From Bacteroidales bacterium (lineage in GTDB: Bacteria > Bacteroidota > Bacteroidia > Bacteroidales > F082): a stretch of 64,000 bases of DNA. The stretch lies in contig JACCQN010000005.1 in assembly GCA_015709215.1 (NCBI GenBank), positions 32,806 through 96,805 of the forward strand, written 5' to 3'. The position numbers and the translations under genes were made by a program. The notes beneath the pieces are model-generated. The model was given only the letters and a program-made list of their open reading frames with translations. It did not search any database and had not been told where the DNA came from. Shown here piece after piece: positions 1 to 9,839 of the stretch. Numbering within the stretch: position 1 is the stretch's first letter; every line of letters begins with the position of its first letter.

Positions 1-510
1 ATACATAGGCTCCCACAAGTCCATTTTACTAATACCGGCTTTGTATTTCTTGGCGAAGAAAGATTCGCGTGCCATAGCCAGAATTGCTGAGCTAAATATT
101 GCCATTGGGTGACTACAACATGGCCAGGCATCAATAACTTCATACACATAGCGTGGTAAAATCCTACGTTTCGAAAACTCATCAATCAGATCATCAACTT
201 GCGAGTTATTGGGTATATCGCCTGTAAACAGCAGATAAATCAAGCCCTCAACATAAGGCATTTCGGCACCTTTGGCTTTTGGGAGTTTCTCAAATACTTC
301 GGGAAGGGTGTAGCCACGGTAGCGGATGCCTTCTTTTGGATCGAGATAGGAAATATCCGTAACAAGGCATTTTATGCCGCGCATACCACCCAATATCTGA
401 CCCATTGTCACTTTATCAACAACAAAATCACCAAATTCATCATTTAGCCTTTGGGTGCGCGGACGCCATTCATTTATTTTTTCTCTTAATACTTCTTTTA
501 AGTTCGACAT
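1..510 (-). CDS. gltA: Citrate synthase, mitochondrial-type, 5' part only (runs off left edge)
   Basis: The reverse strand is open for 170 codons from an ATG at 510-508 to the window edge, with no stop. The product starts MSNLKEVLREK and contains GGMRGIKCLV near residue 41 and GIRYRGY at 61-67. The second motif matches the GIRFRGY segment of eukaryotic/mitochondrial-type citrate synthases, and the order of blocks (GGMRG, LDP-EGIRYRGY, LPKAKG, EGLIYLL-TGDIP) is that of the family. The enzyme condenses oxaloacetate and acetyl-CoA in the first step of the TCA cycle. It starts 21 bp after the icd stop, so the two probably share a transcript. The catalytic His and Asp residues lie outside the window. 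The family call is confident; completeness cannot be judged. Confidence 0.9.
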   Translation of the reverse strand, partial: MSNLKEVLREKINEWRPRTQRLNDEFGDFVVDKVTMGQILGGMRGIKCLVTDISYLDPKEGIRYRGYTLPEVFEKLPKAKGAEMPYVEGLIYLLFTGDIPNNSQVDDLIDEFSKRRILPRYVYEVIDAWPCCSHPMAIFSSAILAMARESFFAKKYKAGISKMDLWEPMY

Positions 511-531
511 AGCACAATGTATTATATTTTT

Positions 532-1761
532 TTATTTACTTAATTTCGCTTGCAGGCCTTCGTTAATGGCATTTAAAAAATCCTGGGTATATAAGTAATG
601 TTCAGGTTTTAGCGCATTTCCATGAATGAGCAAAGCCAGGTCTTTGGTCATTTTACCTGATTCAACCGTTTCAATGCAAACTTCTTCAAGTTTTTTACTG
701 AAATCAACCAATTCCTCATTTCCATCTAATTTTCCTCTGTGAGCAAGGCCGCGGGTCCAGGCAAAAATAGACGCAATCGGGTTGGTAGAAGTGGGGTTTC
801 CTTTCTGGTGTTCGCGGTAATGACGTGTAACTGTTCCGTGGGCAGCTTCTGCTTCCATAGTTTTGCCGTCGGGCGTCACCAAAACGCTGGTCATCAATCC
901 TAAAGATCCAAATCCCTGCGCAAGCGTGTCTGATTGCACGTCGCCATCGTAATTTTTACAAGCCCATATAAATTTCCCACTCCATTTTAAAGCTGCGGCT
1001 ACCATATCATCTATCAGCCTGTGCTCGTAGATAATACCATTGGTCTCAAACTGGGCTTTGTAATCTTTTTGATAGATCTCTTCAAAAATATCTTTGAAGC
1101 GACCATCATATTTCTTCAGGATTGTATTTTTTGTAGATAAATAAAGCGGCCAGCCTTTTTGCAATGCCATATTAAAGCATGAATGTGCAAATCCCCGGAT
1201 TGATTCGTCGGTATTGTACATGGCTAATGCAACACCATCACCTTCAAAATCATATACGTTATACTCCTGAGGTTCACTGCCGTCATCAGGTGTGTAAGTG
1301 ATGGTAAGCCTGCCTTTGCCTTTGGTCAAAAAATCTGTAGCCCGGTATTGATCGCCAAATGCGTGACGGCCAATTACTATCGGGTCTTTCCAACCAGGAA
1401 CCAATCTTGGAATATTGTTGATTAAAATGGGTTCGCGAAAAACTGTTCCGCCTAAAATATTTCTGATTGTTCCGTTTGGAGAGCGGTACATTGTCTTGAG
1501 ATTAAACTCTTCCACGCGTTTTTCATCTGGCGTAATAGTAGCGCATTTTATCCCAACATTATACTTTTTGATGGCTTCGGCAGCATCAATAGTTACCCGA
1601 TCATTGGTGGCATCACGATGTTCCATGCCCAAATCATAATATTTGATATCCAAATCAAGGTAGGGGAGTATTAACTTTTCTTTGATAAACGACCAGATGA
1701 CTCGCGTCATTTCGTCTCCATCTAGCTCAACAACAGGATGGGCAACTTTGATTTTTGTCAT
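532..1761 (-). CDS. icd: NADP-dependent isocitrate dehydrogenase (eukaryotic-like subfamily)
   Basis: This 409-residue cytoplasmic enzyme converts isocitrate to 2-oxoglutarate with reduction of NADP. The isocitrate-binding motif [10 protein letters not shown] is at 92-101, a metal-binding segment NYDGDVQSD lies near 270-280, and [14 protein letters not shown] near 305-318 is the NADP-binding block of the homodimeric eukaryotic-like subfamily rather than the E. coli type. The length matches that subfamily (about 400-415). The ATG at 1761 follows a long AT-rich leader. It is the first gene of a leftward pair with citrate synthase, 21 bp downstream, giving consecutive steps of the oxidative TCA branch. 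No frameshift or missing motif was seen. Confidence 0.95.
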   Translation of the reverse strand: MTKIKVAHPVVELDGDEMTRVIWSFIKEKLILPYLDLDIKYYDLGMEHRDATNDRVTIDAAEAIKKYNVGIKCATITPDEKRVEEFNLKTMYRSPNGTIRNILGGTVFREPILINNIPRLVPGWKDPIVIGRHAFGDQYRATDFLTKGKGRLTITYTPDDGSEPQEYNVYDFEGDGVALAMYNTDESIRGFAHSCFNMALQKGWPLYLSTKNTILKKYDGRFKDIFEEIYQKDYKAQFETNGIIYEHRLIDDMVAAALKWSGKFIWACKNYDGDVQSDTLAQGFGSLGLMTSVLVTPDGKTMEAEAAHGTVTRHYREHQKGNPTSTNPIASIFAWTRGLAHRGKLDGNEELVDFSKKLEEVCIETVESGKMTKDLALLIHGNALKPEHYLYTQDFLNAINEGLQAKLSK

Positions 1762-2138
1762 GTTTATTCCAGTTTTTTTTAATTAATAAATATTTTTTTG
1801 TTTGCAATCCCTTGATTTTTCCATTTTTCCGCAAGATAATATTATGGCCTTAACTTTTCAGAATACAGTTTTTCAGGCTTTTGATCTCAATTGCTGCATG
1901 TAGAAAACATTGTTTTTTCTAAAATCAACAGGTGTAATTCAAGCGTAAAAAAGGAATGTAAAAATACAAAAATCTTTGTCATTACAGCCTTTTAATTGCG
2001 CTAAATGCTTAATTTATACAATCTTTTAAATAATTTCAGTGTTTATTTTTTCACAAAAGGTGGCTACTTCAAATAAAACATCGAAATTTGTTGCATAACA
2101 ATTTGATGTTTTAGGGTTAATTTTAAATTTTTTGATCT
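1762..2138. other. Divergent intergenic region between icd and pspC
   Basis: A 377-bp AT-rich gap between divergently transcribed genes that must hold the promoters for both. No exact TAnnTTTG box in a convincing position, no tRNA-like fold and no credible small ORF was found by eye. Confidence 0.5.
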
Positions 2139-2561
2139 ATGGAAAATCAACCTAATGGTCTATACCGACTCAGCTCATCCAAAGTTATTGCTGGTGTATG
2201 TGCCGGTTTGGCCAAACACTTTAAGATGGATCCTACAATAGTCCGATTGATTTTTGTGTTTCTCGCAGTCTTTGCCTTGGGCGGTGTTATTGCTTACATT
2301 GTGCTGTGGATTGTGTTGCCTGAAGCTTCTGTTTATGGAGAGGTTTCAGTATCGGAAAATGCTAAAAATGATGCGATAACAACAGAAAAAGACGCAAAAG
2401 GTAAAGGACAGCTTGTTATTGGACTAACACTAATAAGCATTGGTGCATTATTGCTTATAACAGCATTTATACCCAGGTTTAATGTGCTGGACCTTTGGCC
2501 GGTAGTTTTGATTGTAGTTGGAATATTACTTTTGCAGCAAAGTGGTAAAACCATTAATTGA
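2139..2561 (+). CDS. PspC domain membrane protein
   Basis: A 140-residue protein. Residues 6-65 form a PspC domain: the SSKVIAGVCAGLAKHF and DPTIVRLIFVFLAV blocks are followed by a hydrophobic helix ending in LWIVLPE. A charged linker (about 70-90) leads to two further membrane helices (about 91-135) resembling a DUF5668/LiaI-type module. PspC proteins sit in the inner membrane and take part in envelope stress responses. Here there is no pspA or pspB; the partner is the next gene, a membrane protein with a LiaF-like C-terminus, 89 bp downstream on the same strand. The PspC call is firm; a role in envelope stress is inferred from the family. Confidence 0.85.
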   Translation: MENQPNGLYRLSSSKVIAGVCAGLAKHFKMDPTIVRLIFVFLAVFALGGVIAYIVLWIVLPEASVYGEVSVSENAKNDAITTEKDAKGKGQLVIGLTLISIGALLLITAFIPRFNVLDLWPVVLIVVGILLLQQSGKTIN

Positions 2562-2650
2562 CTTTGAGAGTAATCAACACAATTACAGATAGTTTATAGT
2601 TAAAATCGCATCTGCCGGGCAGCAGATTAATTACAGATAAAATTGATGTC

Positions 2651-3574
2651 ATGAAACAACAAAATGTTTTTTGGGGAATTTTACTCATTGCTTTGGGGAC
2701 ACTGTTTTTACTCGACCGATTAGATATTTTTGAATTTCAATGGGGGGTGTTGATCAGGCTTTGGCCGTTGCTTCTTATTTTGTGGGGCGTTTCGATCCTT
2801 CCGGTTAGGAATTTCTTTAAGCTGTTGTTGGCCATTGCTGTTGGAGTTTTGGGGATTGTGATGTATGGGCAGCAGGTCGAGAAATACGGAAATAAACAGT
2901 CCGTTTTTCGTTATGATGATGACAAAGATGAAGCACGTATTCAGGATACACTGGTAAGGCAAACTTTTAGTCATGAACTGGGAGCTGAAATTTCCATGGC
3001 AACGCTTGAGCTGGAAGCCACAGCAGGAACATACAAGCTTTTGGGAACCACAGCTGAATTGATTCGGGCTGACAAAAGTGGATCAAGGATAGCTTATAAT
3101 TTTAGGGTAGAAGAGTTAGGTGAGCATTGTAAAGTGATTATCGAGCAAGTTGATGATAAGATTGTGCTCAATAGCAATAAGTTGAATAAATTTGATTTGA
3201 TGCTCAATGCGGATATTAACTGGAGTTTTGATTTGGAGGTAGGAGCAGCTGAGCTTGATTTTGATTTAAGAGATTACAAGGTTCAGGAAATCGTGATTGA
3301 TGGAGGTGCTGCTGCCATCGACTTAAGATTTGGAGATAAACTCGACGAAACAACTGTAAATATCGATGCGGCTGCGTCAGCTATTAATATCGTAATTCCA
3401 GCCGGGGCTGGTTGTCGCGTTACTGGCTCAACTGTTCTATCAAGCAAAACACTAAGTGATTTCGAGAAAATAGATCAGGGTGTTTACGAGACTGCGGCTT
3501 TTGCAGATGCCAGTCAAAAGATTTTCATCAAACTTGATGCAGCAGTTTCAAGTATTAAAGTGATACGGGAATAG
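2651..3574 (+). CDS. LiaF/DUF5668-like membrane protein with beta-rich C-terminal domain
   Basis: A 307-residue protein. Residues 5-75 hold closely spaced hydrophobic helices beginning NVFWGILLIALGTLFLLDRL, typical of DUF5668/LiaI-LiaF transmembrane modules. After a charged linker, residues 105-305 are beta-rich with repeated short blocks (GAAELDFDLRDYKV, GGAAAIDLRFGDK, AAASAINIVIPAG), as in toast-rack or LiaF-like C-terminal domains. It follows the PspC gene, a common pairing in envelope stress loci. The ATG at 2651 is followed at once by the hydrophobic segment, which supports this start. The exact function is unknown; the most likely role is envelope stress sensing or scaffolding. Confidence 0.7.
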   Translation: MKQQNVFWGILLIALGTLFLLDRLDIFEFQWGVLIRLWPLLLILWGVSILPVRNFFKLLLAIAVGVLGIVMYGQQVEKYGNKQSVFRYDDDKDEARIQDTLVRQTFSHELGAEISMATLELEATAGTYKLLGTTAELIRADKSGSRIAYNFRVEELGEHCKVIIEQVDDKIVLNSNKLNKFDLMLNADINWSFDLEVGAAELDFDLRDYKVQEIVIDGGAAAIDLRFGDKLDETTVNIDAAASAINIVIPAGAGCRVTGSTVLSSKTLSDFEKIDQGVYETAAFADASQKIFIKLDAAVSSIKVIRE

Positions 3575-3614
3575 CCGTCCTTGCTTTTTCTTAGTCTTTT
3601 GCAGGGTGTGATAT

Positions 3615-3649
3615 TGTCATAATGACAGGTAATTCCAAAAATGGGAATT
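3615..3649. promoter_or_regulatory. Two adjacent palindromes upstream of the dnaJ-like gene
   Basis: TGTCATaATGACA at 3615-3627 and AATTCC-N7-GGAATT at 3631-3649 lie 45-79 bp before the ATG of the CbpA-like gene. Neither is followed by a U-run, so they look more like operator candidates than terminators. No regulator can be assigned. Confidence 0.3.
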
Positions 3650-3693
3650 GGCATGCTATTTGACTGCTAAACAAAGCTATGGATTAAAATGCT

Positions 3694-4614
3694 ATGGATT
3701 ACAAGGACTACTATAAAATATTAGGTGTGGATAGGAAGGCTACTGCTGATCAGATTAAGAAGCAGTACCGTAAATTGGCCGTTAAATATCATCCGGATAA
3801 AAATCCGGGGAACAAGGCGGCTGAGGATCGTTTTAAGGAAATTAGCGAAGCCTATGAAGTTCTTGGCAATGCCGAAAAGCGTAAAAAGTATGATGATCTG
3901 GGTTCTAACTGGAAGCAATACGAGCAGCAGGGATTTGAAGGTTTTGGGGGGTTTAGAGGAGGCCGTGCTTCAGGCCGGCAACGCGGTTACGAAGAGTTTT
4001 TCGGTGGTTCGAGCGGGTTTTCCGATTTTTTCGACGCCTTTTTTGGCGGAGGCTTTGGCGCTAAGTCACAGCGCAGCCGTCATCGACAATCGCAAAATGT
4101 TAAAGGTCAGGATTTAAGTGCAACGATTAGCCTGAGTTTGCAGGAAGCTTACACAGGTTCTGAGCAGTTAATCAGCCTTAATGGTCAAAGGCTTAAGCTC
4201 AAAATAAAACCTGGGGTAAAAGATGGCCAAACTTTACGTATCAAGGGGAAAGGTCAGCAATCTCCTCTTGGTGGTGAACCGGGTGATTTGCTCTTGAAAG
4301 TTCACGTGAAGCCTCATGCAGGAATGGTCCGTGACGGAGACGATCTTATTGCTGATTTACCGGTAGATATATACACAGCAGCATTAGGAGGTAAAGTTCC
4401 ATTTAAAACTTTTAAGGGTGTTGTGCAGGTGCCGGTAAAAGCCGGTCAGCAGAATGGCAGTATTTTGAGGCTCAAAGAAATGGGTATGCCAGTGTATGGA
4501 TCAACTAGTTTTGGAAATTTATTATTAAAAGTTCAGCTTCGTCTGCCGGATAAGATGACAGAAGCTGAGAGGGATTTGTTGAGGCAGGCAGCCGTTCTGC
4601 ACGCTCATCAGTAA
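3694..4614 (+). CDS. cbpA: CbpA-type DnaJ co-chaperone
   Basis: A 306-residue protein. The J domain is at 4-70 with the HPD motif at 33-35, followed by a Gly/Phe-rich segment (about 78-125) and two C-terminal beta domains (about 130-300). There is no CxxCxGxG zinc-finger cluster, so this is a type II/CbpA co-chaperone rather than DnaJ itself. It would stimulate an Hsp70 ATPase and hold unfolded clients in the cytoplasm; CbpA homologues may also bind curved DNA. Length and domain order are normal. It stands alone with palindromic DNA upstream. The symbol is given by architecture and could equally be written as a generic dnaJ paralogue. Confidence 0.85.
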   Translation: MDYKDYYKILGVDRKATADQIKKQYRKLAVKYHPDKNPGNKAAEDRFKEISEAYEVLGNAEKRKKYDDLGSNWKQYEQQGFEGFGGFRGGRASGRQRGYEEFFGGSSGFSDFFDAFFGGGFGAKSQRSRHRQSQNVKGQDLSATISLSLQEAYTGSEQLISLNGQRLKLKIKPGVKDGQTLRIKGKGQQSPLGGEPGDLLLKVHVKPHAGMVRDGDDLIADLPVDIYTAALGGKVPFKTFKGVVQVPVKAGQQNGSILRLKEMGMPVYGSTSFGNLLLKVQLRLPDKMTEAERDLLRQAAVLHAHQ

Positions 4615-4761
4615 AGTGATTTGTTTGCCTGAAACTGGCTAATACAGCCATTATTCTTATTTATTTCATATTTCTCCGTACTTTTTAGTTAATTTGCGCG
4701 TTCTTTTCTGAATCCAGAAATGCTCGGTTTTCAAAGGATATTATTAAATTAAAATGCTGTT

Positions 4762-7098
4762 ATGCAACAAATTATACCCTTCAACAAATTATTTATCGCC
4801 TTATTTTTTGTCGTTTCAATATTTTCTGCTGCGCATGCTCAGGATGCCTCCGTTCGTGGTTTTGTATATGAAGCCAGTACCGGCGAACCAGTGATTTTTT
4901 CCAATGTTTATCTCGAGGGTACAAGTCATGGGGGTTCCACAGATATTAATGGTTATTTCAGCATCACAAAAGTTCCTCCAGGCGATTATGTAATGTTGGT
5001 AACGTTTTTAGGTTACGACACAATTCGTGAACCTATTACGCTTGTTGAGGGAGTTGTGCTAAACAAACGCTTCAACCTTACCGAAGGCAGCGTGAGCTTA
5101 CAAACCGTTAATATCACTGGTGATAAGATGGAAGCCAGAACTGAGACTAAAACATCAGTTATCAATATCACCCCTAAAACACTTAAGAAAATTCCATCCA
5201 TTGGAGGCCAAAGCGACTTAGCTCAATACCTGCAAGTGATTCCCGGCGTGATTTTTACTGGTGATCAGGGTGGACAATTGTATATCAGAGGTGGTTCGCC
5301 TATTCAGAACAAGGTGTTGCTTGATGGGATGATTGTTTATAATCCTTTCCACTCAATAGGTTTGTTTTCTGTTTTTGAAACAGATATTATTCGCAACGCT
5401 GAAGTCTTTACAGGAGGGTTCAGTGCCGACTATGGCGGCCGTATTTCTTCTATAATGGATATCACTACCCGAGACGGAAATAAAAATCGAATAGCCGGAA
5501 AAGTTGGTGCCAGCACTTTTGGTGCGCGTGTTTTGCTTGAAGGGCCTTTAGTAAAGGCTAAAACCCAAAATGGATCCAGTTCTAGTTTTGTGATTTCCGT
5601 GAAGAACTCTTACCTGGAGCAAACCAGCAAAAACCTCTATAGCTATATCGAAGAAAATGGTTTGCCTTTTAACTTTCTGGATATTTATGGTAAGGCATCA
5701 ATTAACTCTGCTAACGGAAGTAAAATCAATTTCTTTGGATTTAGCTTCGATGATCAGGTAAACAACTATAAAGCGCTATCCGATTTTAGCTGGAATGCTG
5801 CCGGTGGAGGGACAAACTTCCTTGTGATCCCTGCTAAATCACCGGTTTTAATTGAAGGAAATCTTGCTTATTCCAGTTATAAGGCAACTCTGGCCGAAAC
5901 TTCATCACCCGACCGATCCAGTGCTATCAACGGATTTAACATGGGATTTCATTTCACTTATTTTCTTGGAAAAGACCTTGTGAAATATGGTGTTGAATTG
6001 CTGGGATTCAAAACAGAATTTGATTTTACCAATGGCGTGGGACGTAATATTAATCAAACCGAAAACACAACCGAACTGGCAGCCTATGTGCGCTACAAAG
6101 GAAGTTTTGGTAAATTACTCTTTGAGCCCAGTCTCAGAATGCAGTGGTATGCTTCTTTATCAAATATTTCGCCAGAGCCACGCTTGGCAATGAAATATAA
6201 GGTGAACGACTGGCTCAGGATAAAACTGGCAACTGGGATGTATTCACAAAACCTGATCGCAGCCAACTCTGACCGTGATGTCGTTAACCTGTTTTACGGA
6301 TTCTTGTCAGGCCCCGATAATCTTCCTGCACGTTTTGATGGCGAAGATGTAACCCATAAACTACAAAAGGCTAATCACTATATTTTGGGAACGGAGATTG
6401 ACCTTACAAACCGCATCAATCTTAATATAGAAGGTTATCTGAAAGATTTTACGCAGCTTACAAATCTCAACCGTAACAAGCTGTTTGATGAAACAACTGC
6501 TCCTTTTGACACCCCGGATATCTATAAAAAAGATTTCATAATAGAACGCGGAAAAGCATATGGTGGCGATATAGCCTTGAAATATGAAGACAATAAATGG
6601 TACATATGGACGGTATATTCGCTGGGGTATGTTACTAAAGAATTTGAAGAGCGTCCAGGAGAATTGATTTCTTACCGACCGCACTATGATCGCCGCCACA
6701 ATGTGAATGTGATTATTTCATACACGGCTGGAGATCGCCAGCAATGGGAATTTAGTGGCCGTTGGAATTTTGGTTCCGGTTTTCCTTTCACACAGGTGCA
6801 GGGATATTATGAATACCTCAATTTAGCTGGAGGTGTAAATGCTGATTATAGCACTGCCAATGGTGATTTGGGTTTGATTTACGGCGATTTGAACAAGGGA
6901 GAGTTGCCCAGTTATCACCGCCTTGATTTTGATGTTAAACGCCGAATCTTCCTGAGTGAAAGGACAGAACTCGAACTTAATTTGAGTGTAACAAACCTCT
7001 ATGATCGCGAAAATGTTTTTTATGTGGATCAGATAACTAGCGAAGTCGTTCGCCAATTACCGTTGATGCCTAGTTTCGGAATGACACTGAGTTTCTAA
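4762..7098 (+). CDS. TonB-dependent outer-membrane receptor with carboxypeptidase-like N-terminal domain
   Basis: A 778-residue protein with a signal peptide ending near AAHAQ (residue 27). Residues 28-115 form a carboxypeptidase-regulatory-like beta sandwich (VRGFVYEASTGEPVIFSNVYLEG). The plug domain (about 120-235) includes QLYIRGGSPIQNKVLLDG and GGFSADYGGRISS, and a beta-barrel continues to the C-terminal aromatic residue (GMTLSF). Such receptors import nutrients or metal chelates across the outer membrane using TonB energy. No SusD partner is adjacent, so the substrate is not evident. An S9 peptidase gene begins 16 bp after the stop, and the two are probably co-transcribed, which makes a peptide-like substrate possible but unproven. 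Confidence 0.85.
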   Translation: MQQIIPFNKLFIALFFVVSIFSAAHAQDASVRGFVYEASTGEPVIFSNVYLEGTSHGGSTDINGYFSITKVPPGDYVMLVTFLGYDTIREPITLVEGVVLNKRFNLTEGSVSLQTVNITGDKMEARTETKTSVINITPKTLKKIPSIGGQSDLAQYLQVIPGVIFTGDQGGQLYIRGGSPIQNKVLLDGMIVYNPFHSIGLFSVFETDIIRNAEVFTGGFSADYGGRISSIMDITTRDGNKNRIAGKVGASTFGARVLLEGPLVKAKTQNGSSSSFVISVKNSYLEQTSKNLYSYIEENGLPFNFLDIYGKASINSANGSKINFFGFSFDDQVNNYKALSDFSWNAAGGGTNFLVIPAKSPVLIEGNLAYSSYKATLAETSSPDRSSAINGFNMGFHFTYFLGKDLVKYGVELLGFKTEFDFTNGVGRNINQTENTTELAAYVRYKGSFGKLLFEPSLRMQWYASLSNISPEPRLAMKYKVNDWLRIKLATGMYSQNLIAANSDRDVVNLFYGFLSGPDNLPARFDGEDVTHKLQKANHYILGTEIDLTNRINLNIEGYLKDFTQLTNLNRNKLFDETTAPFDTPDIYKKDFIIERGKAYGGDIALKYEDNKWYIWTVYSLGYVTKEFEERPGELISYRPHYDRRHNVNVIISYTAGDRQQWEFSGRWNFGSGFPFTQVQGYYEYLNLAGGVNADYSTANGDLGLIYGDLNKGELPSYHRLDFDVKRRIFLSERTELELNLSVTNLYDRENVFYVDQITSEVVRQLPLMPSFGMTLSF

Positions 7099-7114
7099 AA
7101 TAATCCCTCCTTTT

Positions 7115-9262
7115 ATGAAAAAATCATCACTTAAATCGTTGAATTTCACGATGAAATCAATATTTTATTCTTCACTGATCCTACTGTCATTCAGTGGTTG
7201 CGATCAGCCAAAAAACGAAGCCATGCAGCCTCCGATAGCCCAACAAAAACCCCAGGAACTTACAAAGCACAATCATACGCGTATTGACAACTATTACTGG
7301 CTCAACGAGCGCGAAAATCCTGATGTTATTGCGTATCTCGAAGCTGAAAATGCCTATACCGATACTGCGTTGGCGCATACCAATGAATTGCAGCATGAAC
7401 TGTATGACGAAATGCTGGGGCGCATCAAACAAACCGATATTTCTGTGCCCTTCAAACGTAATGGATACTATTACTACACACGTTACGAAGAAGGTAAGGA
7501 ATACCCAATCTATTGCCGCAAAAAAGGCAACCAGGATGCCGAAGAGGAAATCATGCTTAATGGCAATGAAATGGCAGAAGGATATGCGTATTTTCAAATT
7601 GGTGGCTGGGAAATCAGCAGTAACAATAATTTGCTGGCCTTTTCTGTAGATACAGTCAGTCGCAGGCAATACACTATTTATATTAAAGACCTTGCTACTG
7701 GTGAGATTTACCCGGAAAGTATTCCAAATACTTCGGGGAATATGGCCTGGGGAAATGACAACACAACCCTTTTTTATAGTGTAAAGGATGAAACATTAAG
7801 ACCTTATAAAATTGTGCGGCACATGCTGGAGGATACCTATGAAAAAGATGAAGTAGTTTTTGAGGAAAACGATCCCACTTTTTATGCCTTTGTTTTCAAA
7901 ACCAAATCAAACGCTTATGTGATGATCGGTTCCGTGAGCACACTTTCAGCAGAGTATCGTTTTATTGATGCAAATACGCCAGGCAAAGATTTCAAAATGG
8001 TGCAGGAACGCCAGCCAGATATGCTCTATGGAGTTGATCATTACAAAAATGATTTTTATATCCGTTCCAATCTCAATGCTCAGAATTTCCGCTTGATGAA
8101 AACCAGTATTAATGCGCCCACGATGGAAAACTGGAAAGAAGTGATTCCTCATCGCGAAGAAGTGCTGCTCGAGGATTTTGAGATTTTCAATAACTATTTG
8201 GTTGTGAGCGAACGGCAAAAAGGATTGCTAAATCTTCGTGTGATGAGCTGGGACAAAAAACAGGATTATTACCTCGATTTTGGTGAGCCGGCCTATACAG
8301 CTTATACCAGCACAAATGTAGATTTTGATACGGATATTTTACGTTATGGCTACACGTCGCTTACCACACCCAATTCTGTTTTCGACTTTAATATGGTTGA
8401 TAAAACCAAAACATTGCTAAAACAACAAGAGGTTTTAGGGGGGTATAATCCTGACGATTATCAATCCGAAAGGCTTTATGTTCCTTCACATGATGGTGTG
8501 ATGGTTCCTGTTTCGATGGTTTATAAAAAAGGCCTCGAAAAGAATGGTAAAAATACACTTGTGCTATATGGCTATGGGTCTTATGGTGCCAGTATGGACG
8601 CGTATTTTTCGTCCACACGTTTAAGTTTGCTCGACAGGGGTTTTATTTGGGCTATCGCTCATATCCGCGGGGGCGAAGAGCTTGGCCGGCAATGGTATGA
8701 AGATGGTAAATTACTCAACAAGAAGAATACCTTTTACGATTTCATCGCTTGTGGCGAATACCTTATTGATCAGAAATTTACGGATAGTGAACATCTTTTT
8801 GCTATGGGTGGAAGCGCCGGTGGATTGCTTGTTGGTGCTGTTGTAAATATGCGTCCCGAGCTGTGGAAAGGCGTTATTGCTGCCGTTCCTTTTGTGGATG
8901 TGGTAACGACTATGCTTGACGAAAGCATTCCGCTTACAACAGGCGAATATGACGAATGGGGCAATCCAAATGAAAAGGAATATTACGATTATATGTTGTC
9001 CTATTCACCTTACGATAATGTGAAACATACAGCCTATCCCGCAATGCTTGTTACTACTGGCTTGCACGATAGTCAGGTGCAGTATTGGGAACCCGCAAAA
9101 TGGGTTGCTAAGCTCAGAGCCTATAAAACAGACGACAATCTTTTGTTGCTAAAAACTAATATGGATTTTGGACATGGCGGTGCCTCAGGCCGCTTTGAAC
9201 GCTTGAAAGAAACAGCTTTGGAATACGCTTTTATGATGAATGAGTTGGGGATGGTAAAATAA
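7115..9262 (+). CDS. Oligopeptidase B-like S9 peptidase, probable lipoprotein
   Basis: A 715-residue protein. The N-terminus has a hydrophobic stretch ending LLSFSGC, a lipobox, so it is likely an envelope lipoprotein. An in-frame ATG at 7151 gives a more typical signal peptide and may be the true start. A beta-propeller domain spans roughly 40-440. The C-terminal alpha/beta hydrolase carries Ser567 in GGSAGGLLVG, Asp652 in GLHDSQV and His687 in FGHGGASGR, a complete triad in oligopeptidase B/PtrB-like sequence. It would cleave short peptides. It lies 16 bp after a TonB receptor and is followed by a clear terminator. Confidence 0.9.
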   Translation: MKKSSLKSLNFTMKSIFYSSLILLSFSGCDQPKNEAMQPPIAQQKPQELTKHNHTRIDNYYWLNERENPDVIAYLEAENAYTDTALAHTNELQHELYDEMLGRIKQTDISVPFKRNGYYYYTRYEEGKEYPIYCRKKGNQDAEEEIMLNGNEMAEGYAYFQIGGWEISSNNNLLAFSVDTVSRRQYTIYIKDLATGEIYPESIPNTSGNMAWGNDNTTLFYSVKDETLRPYKIVRHMLEDTYEKDEVVFEENDPTFYAFVFKTKSNAYVMIGSVSTLSAEYRFIDANTPGKDFKMVQERQPDMLYGVDHYKNDFYIRSNLNAQNFRLMKTSINAPTMENWKEVIPHREEVLLEDFEIFNNYLVVSERQKGLLNLRVMSWDKKQDYYLDFGEPAYTAYTSTNVDFDTDILRYGYTSLTTPNSVFDFNMVDKTKTLLKQQEVLGGYNPDDYQSERLYVPSHDGVMVPVSMVYKKGLEKNGKNTLVLYGYGSYGASMDAYFSSTRLSLLDRGFIWAIAHIRGGEELGRQWYEDGKLLNKKNTFYDFIACGEYLIDQKFTDSEHLFAMGGSAGGLLVGAVVNMRPELWKGVIAAVPFVDVVTTMLDESIPLTTGEYDEWGNPNEKEYYDYMLSYSPYDNVKHTAYPAMLVTTGLHDSQVQYWEPAKWVAKLRAYKTDDNLLLLKTNMDFGHGGASGRFERLKETALEYAFMMNELGMVK

Positions 9263-9286
9263 TTTCCTGATCTTCTCTAAAATTTG

Positions 9287-9321
9287 ATGCCGGTGATTTT
9301 AATTGCCGGCATTTTTTTTTG
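9287..9321 (+). terminator. Rho-independent terminator after the S9 peptidase gene
   Basis: ATGCCGG (9287-9293) pairs with CCGGCAT (9306-9312) across a 12-nt loop and is followed by a run of T. Confidence 0.85.
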
Positions 9322-9389
9322 ACTGAAACTAAGTTAATCACTAAATATTATACAGGAATTCCTTATCTTGCTATTTAAATATTTAGCTG

Positions 9390-9839
9390 ATGTCTCGAAA
9401 TAAATCATTTAACCCTGATCACAAAGCACTTGAAAAAGAGATTATCGAAGTGTTCAGATCTTGTTATACTGATTTCCCAAGAGCACGCATAAAACCACAC
9501 GAATCACCTGATTTTAAACTCATTATCAACAGACATAAAACTATAGGGTTGGAAGTTGTTCGTTATGTGTTGGATTCGCAGAATTATACTAAAACAGATA
9601 CTTACCTGATTGATTCTGATATTTTAAACGGTTTAATCCAAAAGAAAGAAAAAAAGTCAACGGGTTATCAGCGTATGCGTTATACAGCTTTGTGGCTGTT
9701 GATTGTGAGCGGCTCAAATCTCTCCGAGCCACTTCTTTTTCATCCGGAAACTTTTGATTGGACACAATTTTCTTCCTCAGTGTTTGACAAGGTTTTTTAT
9801 CTCGATATGCGCCGCAAACAGCTTTTTCAGTTGCAGTAA
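9390..9839 (+). CDS. Hypothetical protein with possible PD-(D/E)XK-like signature
   Basis: A 149-residue soluble protein with no signal peptide or membrane helix. I do not recognise the family. Around residues 38-58 it contains SPDFKLIIN and, 13 residues after the Asp, GLEVVRYV. This spacing (P-D, a beta strand, then E-x-V) resembles a restriction-endonuclease-like fold, although the third catalytic Lys is not obvious. The C-terminal half is Lys-rich at 86-93 and then hydrophobic (ALWLLIVSG). It is a lone gene between a terminator and a long gap, with base composition like its neighbours. The nuclease idea is a weak inference from one motif. Confidence 0.55.
   Translation: MSRNKSFNPDHKALEKEIIEVFRSCYTDFPRARIKPHESPDFKLIINRHKTIGLEVVRYVLDSQNYTKTDTYLIDSDILNGLIQKKEKKSTGYQRMRYTALWLLIVSGSNLSEPLLFHPETFDWTQFSSSVFDKVFYLDMRRKQLFQLQ

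Noticed and set aside
199..447. 82-codon plus-strand frame at the left edge
   Set aside because: It lies opposite the citrate synthase frame, which carries clear family motifs.
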